A stretch of 35,369 nucleotides of DNA from Cloacimonetes bacterium UBA5835 (lineage in GTDB: Bacteria; Cloacimonadota; Cloacimonadia; Cloacimonadales; Cloacimonadaceae), in the NCBI GenBank assembly GCA_002432865.1, contig DJGX01000023.1, forward strand, positions 21,565 to 56,933. Direction: 5' to 3'. The stretch's first letter is position 1. The number at the start of each line of letters is the position of its first letter. Below the pieces are notes generated by a model, which saw only the letters and a list, made by a program, of their open reading frames with translations, did no database searches and had not been told where the DNA came from. Positions 1-7,145 of the stretch are shown one piece after another. Made by a program: the position numbers and the translations under genes.

Positions 1-341
1 ATTACTTTCCCTTTTTGCCTCCCAAAAACCTTCAAATTTATTCATTTTCTGCCTATTTTCCATACTCAGGGCACTTCTCTCACTATAAAATCCCAGCTTA
101 TATGCCAGAAGAAGCTATCTTATACTCACATAGAACATTCCGTAACGACTCTCTTACATTTCTCTAATGCTGCCGTAGTTTCGTTAGAGGGTTGTTAGGT
201 AATTGTTTCTGGACTATAAGTTAATGTAGCAGGCAAGGCATTTCAGAAAAAGGTGTTACGATTGGTAGGTAGAAATAAAATTCTTGACAGAAAAAGATAA
301 TATTTTACAAGTAAAAAAAGAATGCCTTGAGGAGTTTTTTT
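1..341. other. Upstream intergenic region, no recognised gene
   Basis: No convincing gene is visible here. The stretch is AT-rich. An imperfect inverted repeat lies around 136-215, where TAACGACTCTC faces GAGGGTTGTTA, with an inner CTCTAA/TTAGAG pair. A TTGACA hexamer at 284-289 sits about 55 bases before the first gene's start, but no good -10 box follows at the usual spacing. I therefore do not call a promoter. A short open minus-strand frame runs off the left edge, without a ribosome binding site or any recognisable protein. Confidence 0.5.
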
Positions 342-1502
342 ATGAAAAAAATAATCTTGCTGGCTTTTATATTAGGTGTGGTGATAGCAAATTTAGCGGC
401 TATCTCCAATTATGTTTTAATGGTAAGTTGTTTTGAGCCCTCGGCAATTAATCTTGCCTTGGGTGGAAGTCCTGTAGGAGTTGTAAATATTTGGCACAAT
501 GAACCTTTAAATGCTTATGACAATCCTGCTTATCCATCTTTGCATACAGGGCTCAGTTATTCCAATACTTGCTATGATTTTATGAGATTGAAACATCCCG
601 GAGATGAAAAAGAAAGCGCCTATTATACTTCAATGATGAGTTTATCTTATAAGGGTTTTGGCTTTCTTTTTCCTTCTGTTACCAATGTTCATACTTGGGG
701 AATAAATGCTGATTATGGAAGCATAGCATTTGTCGATGAAAATGGTTATGAGATAGGAATTACGAAGCAACTTAAGGAATTTATGTATCCCTTGGGAATT
801 TCAGTTAATTTTGCCGATCTCTATCGGATTATTCATAACGATAATACATTCTCGAACAATAAATTAGACCTCTGCCTCGGTATGAATTATATTCTAAATT
901 TCAGTTCTATTGATTTTGGCTATAGTTATCCCGCTAATATAGGTGAAGAATATGATGCTGATTGTGTAGATTCCGGAGCTCTGTTAAAATATAGTTTTCC
1001 CTTAACCGACAAAATACATTTGGAATCCGTAGCCGGATTTTCTATGTTCAATGCCTATGGGGACGGTATTAAATATAGTAGTGGTCAGCAACATAAAATA
1101 TACAAACGCATAAACACTGGAATTGCCTGTTCTGCCTCGCTTAAAAATCCGAACTATCTGAAAGAGAATGAGTTAACGGATAATTTTGAAAATATTGGAT
1201 GCCTGCGTCTTCTTGCCGGAATGAATGATGATCGAACACAAAGCCCCAATATTTATGGAATTGGAACAGAGCTTGGTTTTCTGGATACCATCTTTTTAAG
1301 AGGTGGCTATCATAAAGATAAAGGTGGAAATATTGAAGGTCTTTCTTATGGCATTGGTTTGGATTTGCATTATCGAAATCTGGTTTCACTTAATGGAAAC
1401 TATTCTTCTTTCCTAGGAGGAAGCCAATGTAAAGATAAGAACATATACAGTTTTGGTTGCAATTTAAATGTTTTTCAGATTGCTTCAGAAATGCTTAAAT
1501 AA
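342..1502 (+). CDS. PorV/PorQ-like outer membrane beta-barrel protein
   Basis: The predicted product is 386 residues. I chose ATG 342 over the in-frame TTG at 327 because a GAGGAG ribosome binding site at about 329-334 sits correctly before it and because the protein then begins with a clean signal peptide (MKK, then a hydrophobic stretch of about 18 residues). The mature N-terminus has an ALGGSPVG...NPAYPS segment. This resembles the 'ALGGA...NPA' opening of PorV/PorQ/FadL-like barrels. The rest alternates short aromatic strands with glycines, and the C-terminus reads as successive amphipathic beta strands (GIGLDLHYRN...YSFGCNLNVF). In PorV/PorQ families such proteins sit in the outer membrane, some as partners of protein secretion. 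The exact role here is unknown. A small lipoprotein gene follows 20 bases downstream, so the two are probably cotranscribed. The barrel class is fairly secure; the family assignment is weaker. Confidence 0.6.
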   Translation: MKKIILLAFILGVVIANLAAISNYVLMVSCFEPSAINLALGGSPVGVVNIWHNEPLNAYDNPAYPSLHTGLSYSNTCYDFMRLKHPGDEKESAYYTSMMSLSYKGFGFLFPSVTNVHTWGINADYGSIAFVDENGYEIGITKQLKEFMYPLGISVNFADLYRIIHNDNTFSNNKLDLCLGMNYILNFSSIDFGYSYPANIGEEYDADCVDSGALLKYSFPLTDKIHLESVAGFSMFNAYGDGIKYSSGQQHKIYKRINTGIACSASLKNPNYLKENELTDNFENIGCLRLLAGMNDDRTQSPNIYGIGTELGFLDTIFLRGGYHKDKGGNIEGLSYGIGLDLHYRNLVSLNGNYSSFLGGSQCKDKNIYSFGCNLNVFQIASEMLK

Positions 1503-1522
1503 ATTATAGGTGAGGAACTAAG

Positions 1523-1903
1523 ATGAATATGACTAAAATATATATTCTTGCCGAGTGCATTTTTCTGCTTATAATGCTTATGGGATGCAGTTTGGCTACA
1601 AAACCCGAATCCACTGCTGATGAATCTACTGCCAATGATAATTGCTTAATGGAAGTTTATCCAAATCCTGTAGTGAAAGGGGAAACTGTTGTTGTGGTCT
1701 TTAACTTTCACCTTGCAGGATTGTATAAACTGGTAATTACCAATGTGTTGGAGCAGGAAGTCATCAGTTTTGATATTACTGAAAATTCTCTGACCTGGGA
1801 TGGAAGAGATAAATATGGACAGCTTTGTGAAACCGGGGTCTATTATATAACCTTGTATTCAGATGAGTTAGTTCTTAGCAGGAAGATATTATTGTTTGCA
1901 TAG
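1523..1903 (+). CDS. Small lipoprotein with FlgD-like C-terminal module
   Basis: The predicted product is 126 residues. The N-terminus is a hydrophobic signal ending in LMGC, a good lipobox, so the mature protein should start at Cys22 and be lipid-anchored. A short Ser/Thr/Glu-rich linker is followed by a module opening with YPNPV. It continues through YKLVITN and TWDGRDKYGQ to GVYYITLYSDELVLSRKILLF. That is the shape of the FlgD-Ig-like or type-A sorting modules found at the C-termini of secreted proteins in Bacteroidota and Cloacimonadota. The same module ends the M1 peptidase at 13406-16318. Here almost the whole mature protein is the module, which is odd: it may be a stand-alone adaptor or the remnant of a larger secreted protein. 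A GTGAGGA sequence before ATG 1523 acts as the ribosome binding site; ATG 1529 is an alternative start. Confidence 0.6.
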   Translation: MNMTKIYILAECIFLLIMLMGCSLATKPESTADESTANDNCLMEVYPNPVVKGETVVVVFNFHLAGLYKLVITNVLEQEVISFDITENSLTWDGRDKYGQLCETGVYYITLYSDELVLSRKILLFA

Positions 1904-2030
1904 ATGCTTGTCTGAACGGGCAAAAATGAAATATACCAAGGATGAACGGGATTATATTTGCAGAGTGTAGAGAGCTTAGGGCTAAGAGAAAAGGTCTGCG
2001 ATTTTAGGATTAGTACCCAAAGATTTAGTC

Positions 2031-2079
2031 TTAGAAACAAGGATTTAAGGGTTTAAATGTTAGAAACAAGGATTTAAGG
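2031..2079. repeat. 20-bp direct repeat, two copies
   Basis: TTAGAAACAAGGATTTAAGG occurs exactly at 2031-2050 and again at 2060-2079, a 29-base period. GGATTTAAGGATTA words continue just downstream. The same GGATTTAAGGATTA word appears on the opposite strand at about 35216-35230, near the right end of the window. Both copies lie in non-coding sequence. Confidence 0.85.
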
Positions 2080-2161
2080 ATTATAGGATTAAGAGATATT
2101 AACTTTATAAGCAAGAATATTAGAAGAGTATTTAGCCACCAAAGCCACCGGAAATAACTCA

Positions 2162-2197
2162 CGCAAGTTACGCAGATTATGCAGATTATGCAGAGTA
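2162..2197. repeat. 9-bp tandem repeat, four imperfect units
   Basis: Four consecutive units read CGCAAGTTA, CGCAGATTA, TGCAGATTA and TGCAGAGTA. The motif CGCAGATTA recurs in related form on the opposite strand at about 35260-35272 (ACAGATTACGCAA). This looks like a slipped low-complexity intergenic element rather than an iteron, since no replication gene is nearby. Confidence 0.75.
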
Positions 2198-2222
2198 CTC
2201 AGGTTATTCATATATGAGCAGC

Positions 2223-2282
2223 TTAAGGTTCGAAGGCATCGCCGTAGCGAACTCGCATCCTTTTTGTAGAATTTTTATTCAT
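2223..2282 (-). CDS. Possible 19-residue micro-ORF or gene-start remnant
   Basis: On the minus strand an AAGGAG ribosome binding site (2289-2294) lies six bases before an ATG. It opens a 19-codon frame ending in RMRVRYGDAFEP and a TAA stop. The translation-initiation signal is strong for such a short frame, and its base composition is richer in GC than the surroundings. It could be a real small peptide, a leader, or the preserved start of a decayed gene. The MRVRYG segment faintly recalls the N-terminal region of group II intron reverse transcriptases, but that is only a resemblance. No function is assigned. Confidence 0.3.
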   Translation of the reverse strand: MNKNSTKRMRVRYGDAFEP

Positions 2283-2685
2283 TTCTTTCTCCTTAATTTT
2301 AGTCCACTGATTTCAGGATGGCTCAAGCAAACAACCCATCATCCTCTCCTCCTCCTCTCCTCTTCAACTCATCGTTAAGGATGAGATAAGATTAGGTGGA
2401 GGACAAGTTGAATATCGGTAACTTGCAAGAAATGTAAGGTTTAGGTTGAAACGATCTATAAATGTTGTTAATATTCCTGGTGTTAGTGAATCTCAAGAGC
2501 TTCGGATTATCGATTATAATATACTTAATGCAGAGATAAACAATCTGCTATATATTGGAAGTGTTAGTATGCAAGAAGTTGGCAAAAAGAAAAAACGGTC
2601 AAGCCAATTGGATCGGTGCACACATTATGCAATGTAATCTGCATTTGCAGTACAATTCATTTTGAAAGATATGTGTAGCAATCAT

Positions 2686-2694
2686 TGCTATAAT
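2686..2694 (+). promoter_or_regulatory. Extended -10 promoter candidate for the decarboxylase operon
   Basis: The sequence TGCTATAAT is a perfect extended -10 element (TG, one base, TATAAT). A TTGAAA hexamer at 2662-2667 lies too far upstream (21 bases) to be a classical -35, but extended -10 promoters can tolerate a poor -35. Transcription would start near 2701, giving a leader of about 160 bases before the carboxyltransferase gene at 2860. Confidence 0.45.
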
Positions 2695-2859
2695 AATATG
2701 AATATTTTGGTTTTGCCAGGAAAACAATAGAAGACAGCTTTAGATATCACAACTATAAAAAACCCAGAACATTTCCCTTTACTAAAAAACAGCTTTTAAA
2801 ATAATGACTATGGCATAACTTAATACAAAAAAATAAACATAGAATAGGAAAGGAAAGAA

Positions 2860-4410
2860 ATGGAAAACCAGAATCCTCTGGAAAAGCTAAGAGCTAAAAG
2901 AGCTGCAGCTCTTTTGGGTGGTGGAGAAAAACGCATTGTTGAACAACATCTAAAAGGAAAGCTTACAGCGAGGGAAAGGATTGCCCTCTTGGTTGATCCT
3001 GACAGTTTTGAAGAATTTGATATGTTCGTAACTCATCGTTGCACCAATTTTGGGATGGAACGATATAAACATCCTGGAGATGGTGTAGTAACTGGTTGCG
3101 CTACAATCAATGAGAGATTGGTCTATATTTTTGCACAAGATTTCACTGTTTTTGGTGGATCCCTCTCTAAAACTTACGCAGATAAAATCTGTAAAGTAAT
3201 GGATATGGCATTGAAGAATGGTTGTCCGATTATAGGTTTAAATGATTCTGGTGGAGCAAGAATTCAAGAAGGCGTTGATGCTCTTGCCGGTTATGCTGAG
3301 ATATTTTGGCGGAATGTGATGGCAAGTGGAGTAATTCCTCAAATTTCGGCAATTTTAGGTCCCTGTGCAGGTGGTGCAGTTTATTCTCCTGCTATCACAG
3401 ATTTTGTTGTGATGGAAAAAAGCAACAGTTATATGTTTGTAACTGGGCCAAAGGTAGTTAAAACTGTTTTAAATGAAACGGTTACTAATGAAGATTTAGG
3501 CGGAGCCAAAGTGCATACCAGTAAAAGTGGTGTAGCTCATTTTATTGCCAATAGCGAAGAAGATGCTATGCTTACTATCAAGTTGCTGCTAAGTTATTTG
3601 CCTTCAAATAATTTGGAAGATCCTCCCTATGTTCCCAATGCTGATCCTATCACTCGTAATTGTGATGTTTTAAATAATCTCGTACCTGAAAATCCAAATA
3701 AGCCATATGATATGCTGGAAGTGATATATCCGATTGTGGATAATGGTGAATTTTTGCAAGTGATGAGTAATTTTGCTCAAAATATCATTGTTGGTTTTGG
3801 AAGAATGAATGGACGCACAGTAGGTATTGTTGCAAATCAGCCAAAGATTTTAGCTGGTGTTTTAGATATTGATGCCAGTATCAAAGGAGCCAGATTTGTG
3901 CGTTTTTGTGATTCTTTCAATATTCCTCTGGTGGTTTTGGAAGATGTTCCTGGTTTTTTACCTGGAACGATGCAAGAGCATAATGGAATTATTCGTAATG
4001 GGGCAAAACTTCTTTATGCCTTTGCGGAAGCTACAGTTCCCAAAGTTACAGTTATTATCCGTAAAGCTTACGGAGGTGCATATTGTGTAATGAATAGTCG
4101 TCATATGCGTGCAGATATTGTTTATGCCTGGCCATCTGCAGAAATTGCAGTTATGGGTCCGGAGGGAGCTGTAGAAGTAATTTTCCGTAAAGAAGCAATG
4201 GCTTCAGAGGATCCTAAAGCCATTCTTCAGGCACGAGAAAAAGAATATCGGGAGAAATTTGCCAATCCCTTTGTGGCTGCAGAAAGGGGATATATTGATG
4301 ATATAATTGAACCCTCTGCGACAAGATTTCGTTTAATTCGCGCTTTGGAAATGCTGGCTAATAAACAGGATAGCATTCCTCCTCGCAAACATGGCAATAT
4401 CCCTCTGTAA
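2860..4410 (+). CDS. mmdA: Methylmalonyl-CoA decarboxylase carboxyltransferase (alpha) subunit
   Basis: This 516-residue protein is a biotin-dependent acyl-CoA carboxyltransferase of the PccB/MmdA family, full length for the family. It has two crotonase-like halves. The N-terminal half carries NDSGGARIQEG (about 128-138) and the oxyanion-hole segment GPCAGGAVYSPA (about 167-178). The C-terminal half carries VLEDVPGFLPGTMQEHNGIIR and RKAYGGAYCVM (about 361-414). In the decarboxylase the enzyme moves the carboxyl group of (S)-methylmalonyl-CoA to biotin, giving propionyl-CoA. The same family also serves propionyl-CoA carboxylase, so the name rests on the neighbours: an OadG-like subunit, a biotin carrier and an MmdB-like pump follow in the same operon. 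AGGAAAGGAAAG upstream is a strong ribosome binding site for ATG 2860. No biotin carboxylase is present, which favours decarboxylation over ATP-driven carboxylation. Confidence 0.9.
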   Translation: MENQNPLEKLRAKRAAALLGGGEKRIVEQHLKGKLTARERIALLVDPDSFEEFDMFVTHRCTNFGMERYKHPGDGVVTGCATINERLVYIFAQDFTVFGGSLSKTYADKICKVMDMALKNGCPIIGLNDSGGARIQEGVDALAGYAEIFWRNVMASGVIPQISAILGPCAGGAVYSPAITDFVVMEKSNSYMFVTGPKVVKTVLNETVTNEDLGGAKVHTSKSGVAHFIANSEEDAMLTIKLLLSYLPSNNLEDPPYVPNADPITRNCDVLNNLVPENPNKPYDMLEVIYPIVDNGEFLQVMSNFAQNIIVGFGRMNGRTVGIVANQPKILAGVLDIDASIKGARFVRFCDSFNIPLVVLEDVPGFLPGTMQEHNGIIRNGAKLLYAFAEATVPKVTVIIRKAYGGAYCVMNSRHMRADIVYAWPSAEIAVMGPEGAVEVIFRKEAMASEDPKAILQAREKEYREKFANPFVAAERGYIDDIIEPSATRFRLIRALEMLANKQDSIPPRKHGNIPL

Positions 4411-4420
4411 GGTATAGGCA

Positions 4421-5266
4421 ATGCGAAAGATAGTGTTTTTAGCCATTTTTGCCTGTAGCTTTTTGAGTGCATTTGCTCAAATAGATCCTATAGAGCAGAC
4501 AATTTCTGATAGCTTAGCTCTTGTCCGCGAAAAAGAAATTTTGTCGGAATATGGCTTTCGCGATACTGCTACCCTTGCGGAAGTAGCAGAGAAATTACAA
4601 ATTAAAGATATAGCCAGTTGGAAAAAATATCTGGGTTTGGAGCCTTATAACGAAAAATTGGATAAGATGAGTTTACGCAAATTGGGTATCACTCCTTATA
4701 AAGCTCTCTTAGCAAAACAATATAGTGTTTATGGCTTTACAGAACTTTCAACTCTGGACGAAGTTGCCTCAGCTCTGAATATGCCCATAAAAAAAATTAA
4801 ACAAAAGATTGGATTGGAAAAACCCAATTCTCAGCAATGGGATTCATACTCATTACAATCATTGAATGTAACTCCAGAAGACATTATAAAAATTGAACAG
4901 GAATTCAATGAACAGAGTATGAATTATGGGCTTAATGTAACTCTGGTAGGGATGCTGACAGTTTTTACAGCTTTATTAATTACCAGTATTATAGTGGGAC
5001 AGCTTAACCTTTTGAATCGTCCTCCCAAAAAGGAAAAAGCCGATCTTAAAATATCACCCGGGGGAAAAGTTCGTGCTGCTTCTGCCACTTTAAATCAGAA
5101 TGTAATTGCTGCTTTAGTTACAGCTGTGATGTTACATGAACAAACTCTGGAAGATCAAAGAAAAATTGCCCTAACCTTCAAACGCACTCCTACAAATCAA
5201 TGGCGTGCAAATGCTATGTTGAATATGCCAAACAGAGAAATGAATAATAGACGGAGATATAGATGA
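4421..5266 (+). CDS. OadG-like membrane subunit with N-terminal repeat domain
   Basis: This 281-residue protein is longer than typical OadG/MmdD gamma or delta subunits, which are usually about 80-130 residues. It has a signal peptide (about 1-20), then two roughly 50-residue repeats of the form YGF...TL.EVA..L.I...K..LGLE...SL..L.TP (about 44-92 and 104-152). One transmembrane helix (about 171-196, beginning GLNVTLVGMLTVF) resembles the OadG membrane anchor. A cytoplasmic C-terminus contains VIAALVTAVMLHEQ and a basic tail. In known pumps this subunit holds the carboxyltransferase and biotin carrier onto the membrane subunit. The repeats would lie outside the membrane and resemble 'TL.EIA...I....L...LGL' motifs that I recall from some membrane-bound redox proteins; their role is unknown. 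The gene lies 10 bases after mmdA and overlaps the next gene by ATGA. Confidence 0.65.
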   Translation: MRKIVFLAIFACSFLSAFAQIDPIEQTISDSLALVREKEILSEYGFRDTATLAEVAEKLQIKDIASWKKYLGLEPYNEKLDKMSLRKLGITPYKALLAKQYSVYGFTELSTLDEVASALNMPIKKIKQKIGLEKPNSQQWDSYSLQSLNVTPEDIIKIEQEFNEQSMNYGLNVTLVGMLTVFTALLITSIIVGQLNLLNRPPKKEKADLKISPGGKVRAASATLNQNVIAALVTAVMLHEQTLEDQRKIALTFKRTPTNQWRANAMLNMPNREMNNRRRYR

Positions 5267-5976
5267 AGACCTATAAACTACTAATCAATAACGAACACTT
5301 CGAAGCCAAAATCTTGGAATATAGTCCTACGCATGCCAGGATAAACTTAAACGGTACAGAATATCTGGTTCAAATTGAAAATGATAAAATTGATAGTGTA
5401 CCAAAGCTTGCTGCGCAGGAAAAAGCTGTTCCATTAGCTCCTGCATTTAGTAGTAATGCAGATCTTTTTTCTGGAGAAATTCGCGCTCCCCTTCCTGGGG
5501 TAATAGTTACTATCCCTGTTTCCGAAGGTGATGAAGTAAAAGCAGGACAATCGATCTTAATAATTGAAGCGATGAAAATGCAAAGCGAAATTGCCTCTCC
5601 CTTTGATGGAAAAATCGAGAAGATACTAGTGAAAGAAAGAGCTCCTGTTAAAGAAGGAGATTTGCTGATGAAAATTACTGGGGTGGACATAAAATCTCCT
5701 CCTATAAGTACTTCTCCTAAACACAGTCCTGAAAAAGAAAGCGAGAAAACTGGAAATAAAGATAAAATTCTATGCGCACCTCTTCCTGGAACGATTATGG
5801 ATATAAAAGTGCAGGTTAATGACTATGTGAAAGAGGGAGATATTGTTTTAATTCTGGAAGCAATGAAAATGGAATCGGATATTTACAGTCCTCGAACCGG
5901 AAAAGTAAGTAAAGTTTATGTTCATAAGGGAGACCTGGTTCAGGATAATGATCCTTTAATTGAGTTTGAGGATTAG
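5263..5976 (+). CDS. Biotin carrier protein with two tandem biotinyl domains
   Basis: This 237-residue protein contains two complete biotinyl/lipoyl-type domains. The first spans about 73-138, with the biotinylation motif EAMKM at 102-106 (Lys105). The second spans about 169-236, with EAMKM at 199-203 (Lys202). A Ser/Pro/Lys-rich linker of about 28 residues separates them. Residues 1-45 (KTYKLLINNEHFEAKI...GTEYLVQIEN) form the usual N-terminal strand region of decarboxylase carrier subunits. The carrier shuttles carboxyl groups from the carboxyltransferase to the membrane decarboxylase. Most such subunits have one biotinyl domain, so the duplication is unusual, and both lysines look usable. 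It overlaps the upstream gene by ATGA and ends four bases before the pump gene. Confidence 0.9.
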   Translation: MKTYKLLINNEHFEAKILEYSPTHARINLNGTEYLVQIENDKIDSVPKLAAQEKAVPLAPAFSSNADLFSGEIRAPLPGVIVTIPVSEGDEVKAGQSILIIEAMKMQSEIASPFDGKIEKILVKERAPVKEGDLLMKITGVDIKSPPISTSPKHSPEKESEKTGNKDKILCAPLPGTIMDIKVQVNDYVKEGDIVLILEAMKMESDIYSPRTGKVSKVYVHKGDLVQDNDPLIEFED

Positions 5977-5980
5977 CTTT

Positions 5981-7108
5981 ATGCACGAATTAAGCCAATT
6001 TATACAAACCACAGGATTCCTGAATGTTACCTGGGGAAATCTGGTGATGATTATCTCCGGAATGATCTTTATCTATTTAGGTGTTGCAAAAGAATTTGAG
6101 CCACTGCTACTGATTCCTATCGGTTTTGGAATTATAGTTGGTAATATGCCTGGTGTTTCTCAACAGGGATTGGGAGTTATGAATGAGGGCTCTGTTTTAA
6201 ACTATCTTTATTTTGGAGTGAATAAAAGTATCTATCCTTCGCTTATCTTTTTAGGAATAGGAGCGATGACTGATTTTTCCACTCTAATTGCCAATCCGCG
6301 GCTTATCCTTTTAGGAGCCGCTGCTCAATTTGGAATTTTTGCTACTTTTATTGGCAGTCTCCTTTTAGGATTTAATGTGATGGAAGCAGCTTCAATAGGA
6401 ATTATTGGAGGCGCCGATGGTCCAACCTCAATTTTTTTGGCTTCTAAGTTGGCACCTCATCTTTTGGGTTCAATAGCTTTAGCAGCATATTCATATATGG
6501 CATTGGTGCCTGTTATTCAACCACCTATTATGAAATTGCTAACCACTAAAAAAGAGCGTCTTATTCGGATGAAACCCTTACGAGTAGTTTCTAAGAAAGA
6601 AAAGATCATCTTTCCTATCGTTGCTTTCGTAGTTACAACTTTTATTTCTCCAGGCAGTGTTGTTCTTTTAGCAATGCTCTTTTTGGGAAATTTGTTAAAA
6701 GAAAGCGGGGTAACTGAACGCCTTGCCAATAGTGCCAGGACTGTTTTAATCGATGTCGTAACCGTTTTAATTGGTTTAACAGTAGGAGCAAAAACTACTG
6801 CAGAAGTATTTCTTACTCCAGCCACTTTGAAAATCTTTTTCCTGGGTGCATTTTCTTTTGCAGCGGCTACCGCTGCAGGTGTTCTTTTTGCCAAAATTAT
6901 GAATCTCTTCTCCAAAAATAAGATTAATCCTTTAATTGGTAGTGCGGGTGTTTCTGCAGTTCCAGCTTCAGCACGAGTTTCACAAGTTGTTGGTCAACAA
7001 TATGATAAAACCAATTATTTATTAATGCATGCAATGGCACCAAATGTTGCCGGTGTTGTTGGTTCAGCAGTTGCTGCTGGTGTCCTTTTAGGAATTTTAG
7101 GGAAATGA
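5981..7108 (+). CDS. mmdB: Sodium-pumping decarboxylase membrane (beta) subunit
   Basis: This 375-residue integral membrane protein belongs to the OadB/MmdB/GcdB family and is of usual length. I chose ATG 5981, preceded by GAGG at about 5967-5970; the in-frame TTG at 5960 lies inside the previous gene. About ten hydrophobic helices are visible. Family signatures include GGADGPTSIFLASKLAP, YSYMALVPVIQPPIMKLLTTKKER, and the C-terminal HAMAPNVAGVVGSAVAAG. In the characterised enzymes this subunit decarboxylates carboxybiotin and exports sodium. OadB, MmdB and GcdB cannot be separated by sequence alone here; the methylmalonyl-CoA assignment follows from the mmdA-like carboxyltransferase. The signature segments look intact. 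Confidence 0.9.
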   Translation: MHELSQFIQTTGFLNVTWGNLVMIISGMIFIYLGVAKEFEPLLLIPIGFGIIVGNMPGVSQQGLGVMNEGSVLNYLYFGVNKSIYPSLIFLGIGAMTDFSTLIANPRLILLGAAAQFGIFATFIGSLLLGFNVMEAASIGIIGGADGPTSIFLASKLAPHLLGSIALAAYSYMALVPVIQPPIMKLLTTKKERLIRMKPLRVVSKKEKIIFPIVAFVVTTFISPGSVVLLAMLFLGNLLKESGVTERLANSARTVLIDVVTVLIGLTVGAKTTAEVFLTPATLKIFFLGAFSFAAATAAGVLFAKIMNLFSKNKINPLIGSAGVSAVPASARVSQVVGQQYDKTNYLLMHAMAPNVAGVVGSAVAAGVLLGILGK

Positions 7109-7145
7109 ATAAGCAAGTAAACAAACAAAATAATAGGAGGCAAAA

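Larger units (their letters stand above)
1904..2859. other. 956-base gene-poor region with repeats
   Basis: No full-length gene is supported. The region holds a 20-bp direct repeat (2031-2050 and 2060-2079), a 9-bp tandem array (2162-2197), a GC-rich patch inside a 19-codon minus-strand ORF (2223-2282), and pyrimidine-rich sequence at 2338-2366. An AT-rich lead-in to the decarboxylase operon carries a good extended -10 box at 2686-2694. A 63-codon plus frame at 2446-2637 starts with TTG, lacks a ribosome binding site and matches nothing I know, so I did not call it. Confidence 0.6.

Noticed and set aside
1..63. Short minus-strand open frame (MENRQKMNKFEGFWEAK...) running off the left edge
   Set aside because: Only about 21 codons visible, no ribosome binding site before the ATG and no family resemblance.
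284..312. TTGACA as -35 box of a promoter for the first gene
   Set aside because: No reasonable -10 hexamer at 15-19 bases; the nearby GATAAT is only six bases away.
2162..2197. Tandem 9-mers as origin iterons or a CRISPR array
   Set aside because: Units are short, imperfect and have no spacers; no replication initiator or cas gene is in the window.
2446..2637. 63-codon plus-strand ORF in the gene-poor region
   Set aside because: TTG start without a ribosome binding site, no recognisable motif, and lies in repeat-bearing intergenic DNA.
2860..4410. Naming the carboxyltransferase as propionyl-CoA carboxylase beta subunit
   Set aside because: No biotin carboxylase gene is present, while OadG-like and MmdB-like membrane subunits follow directly.
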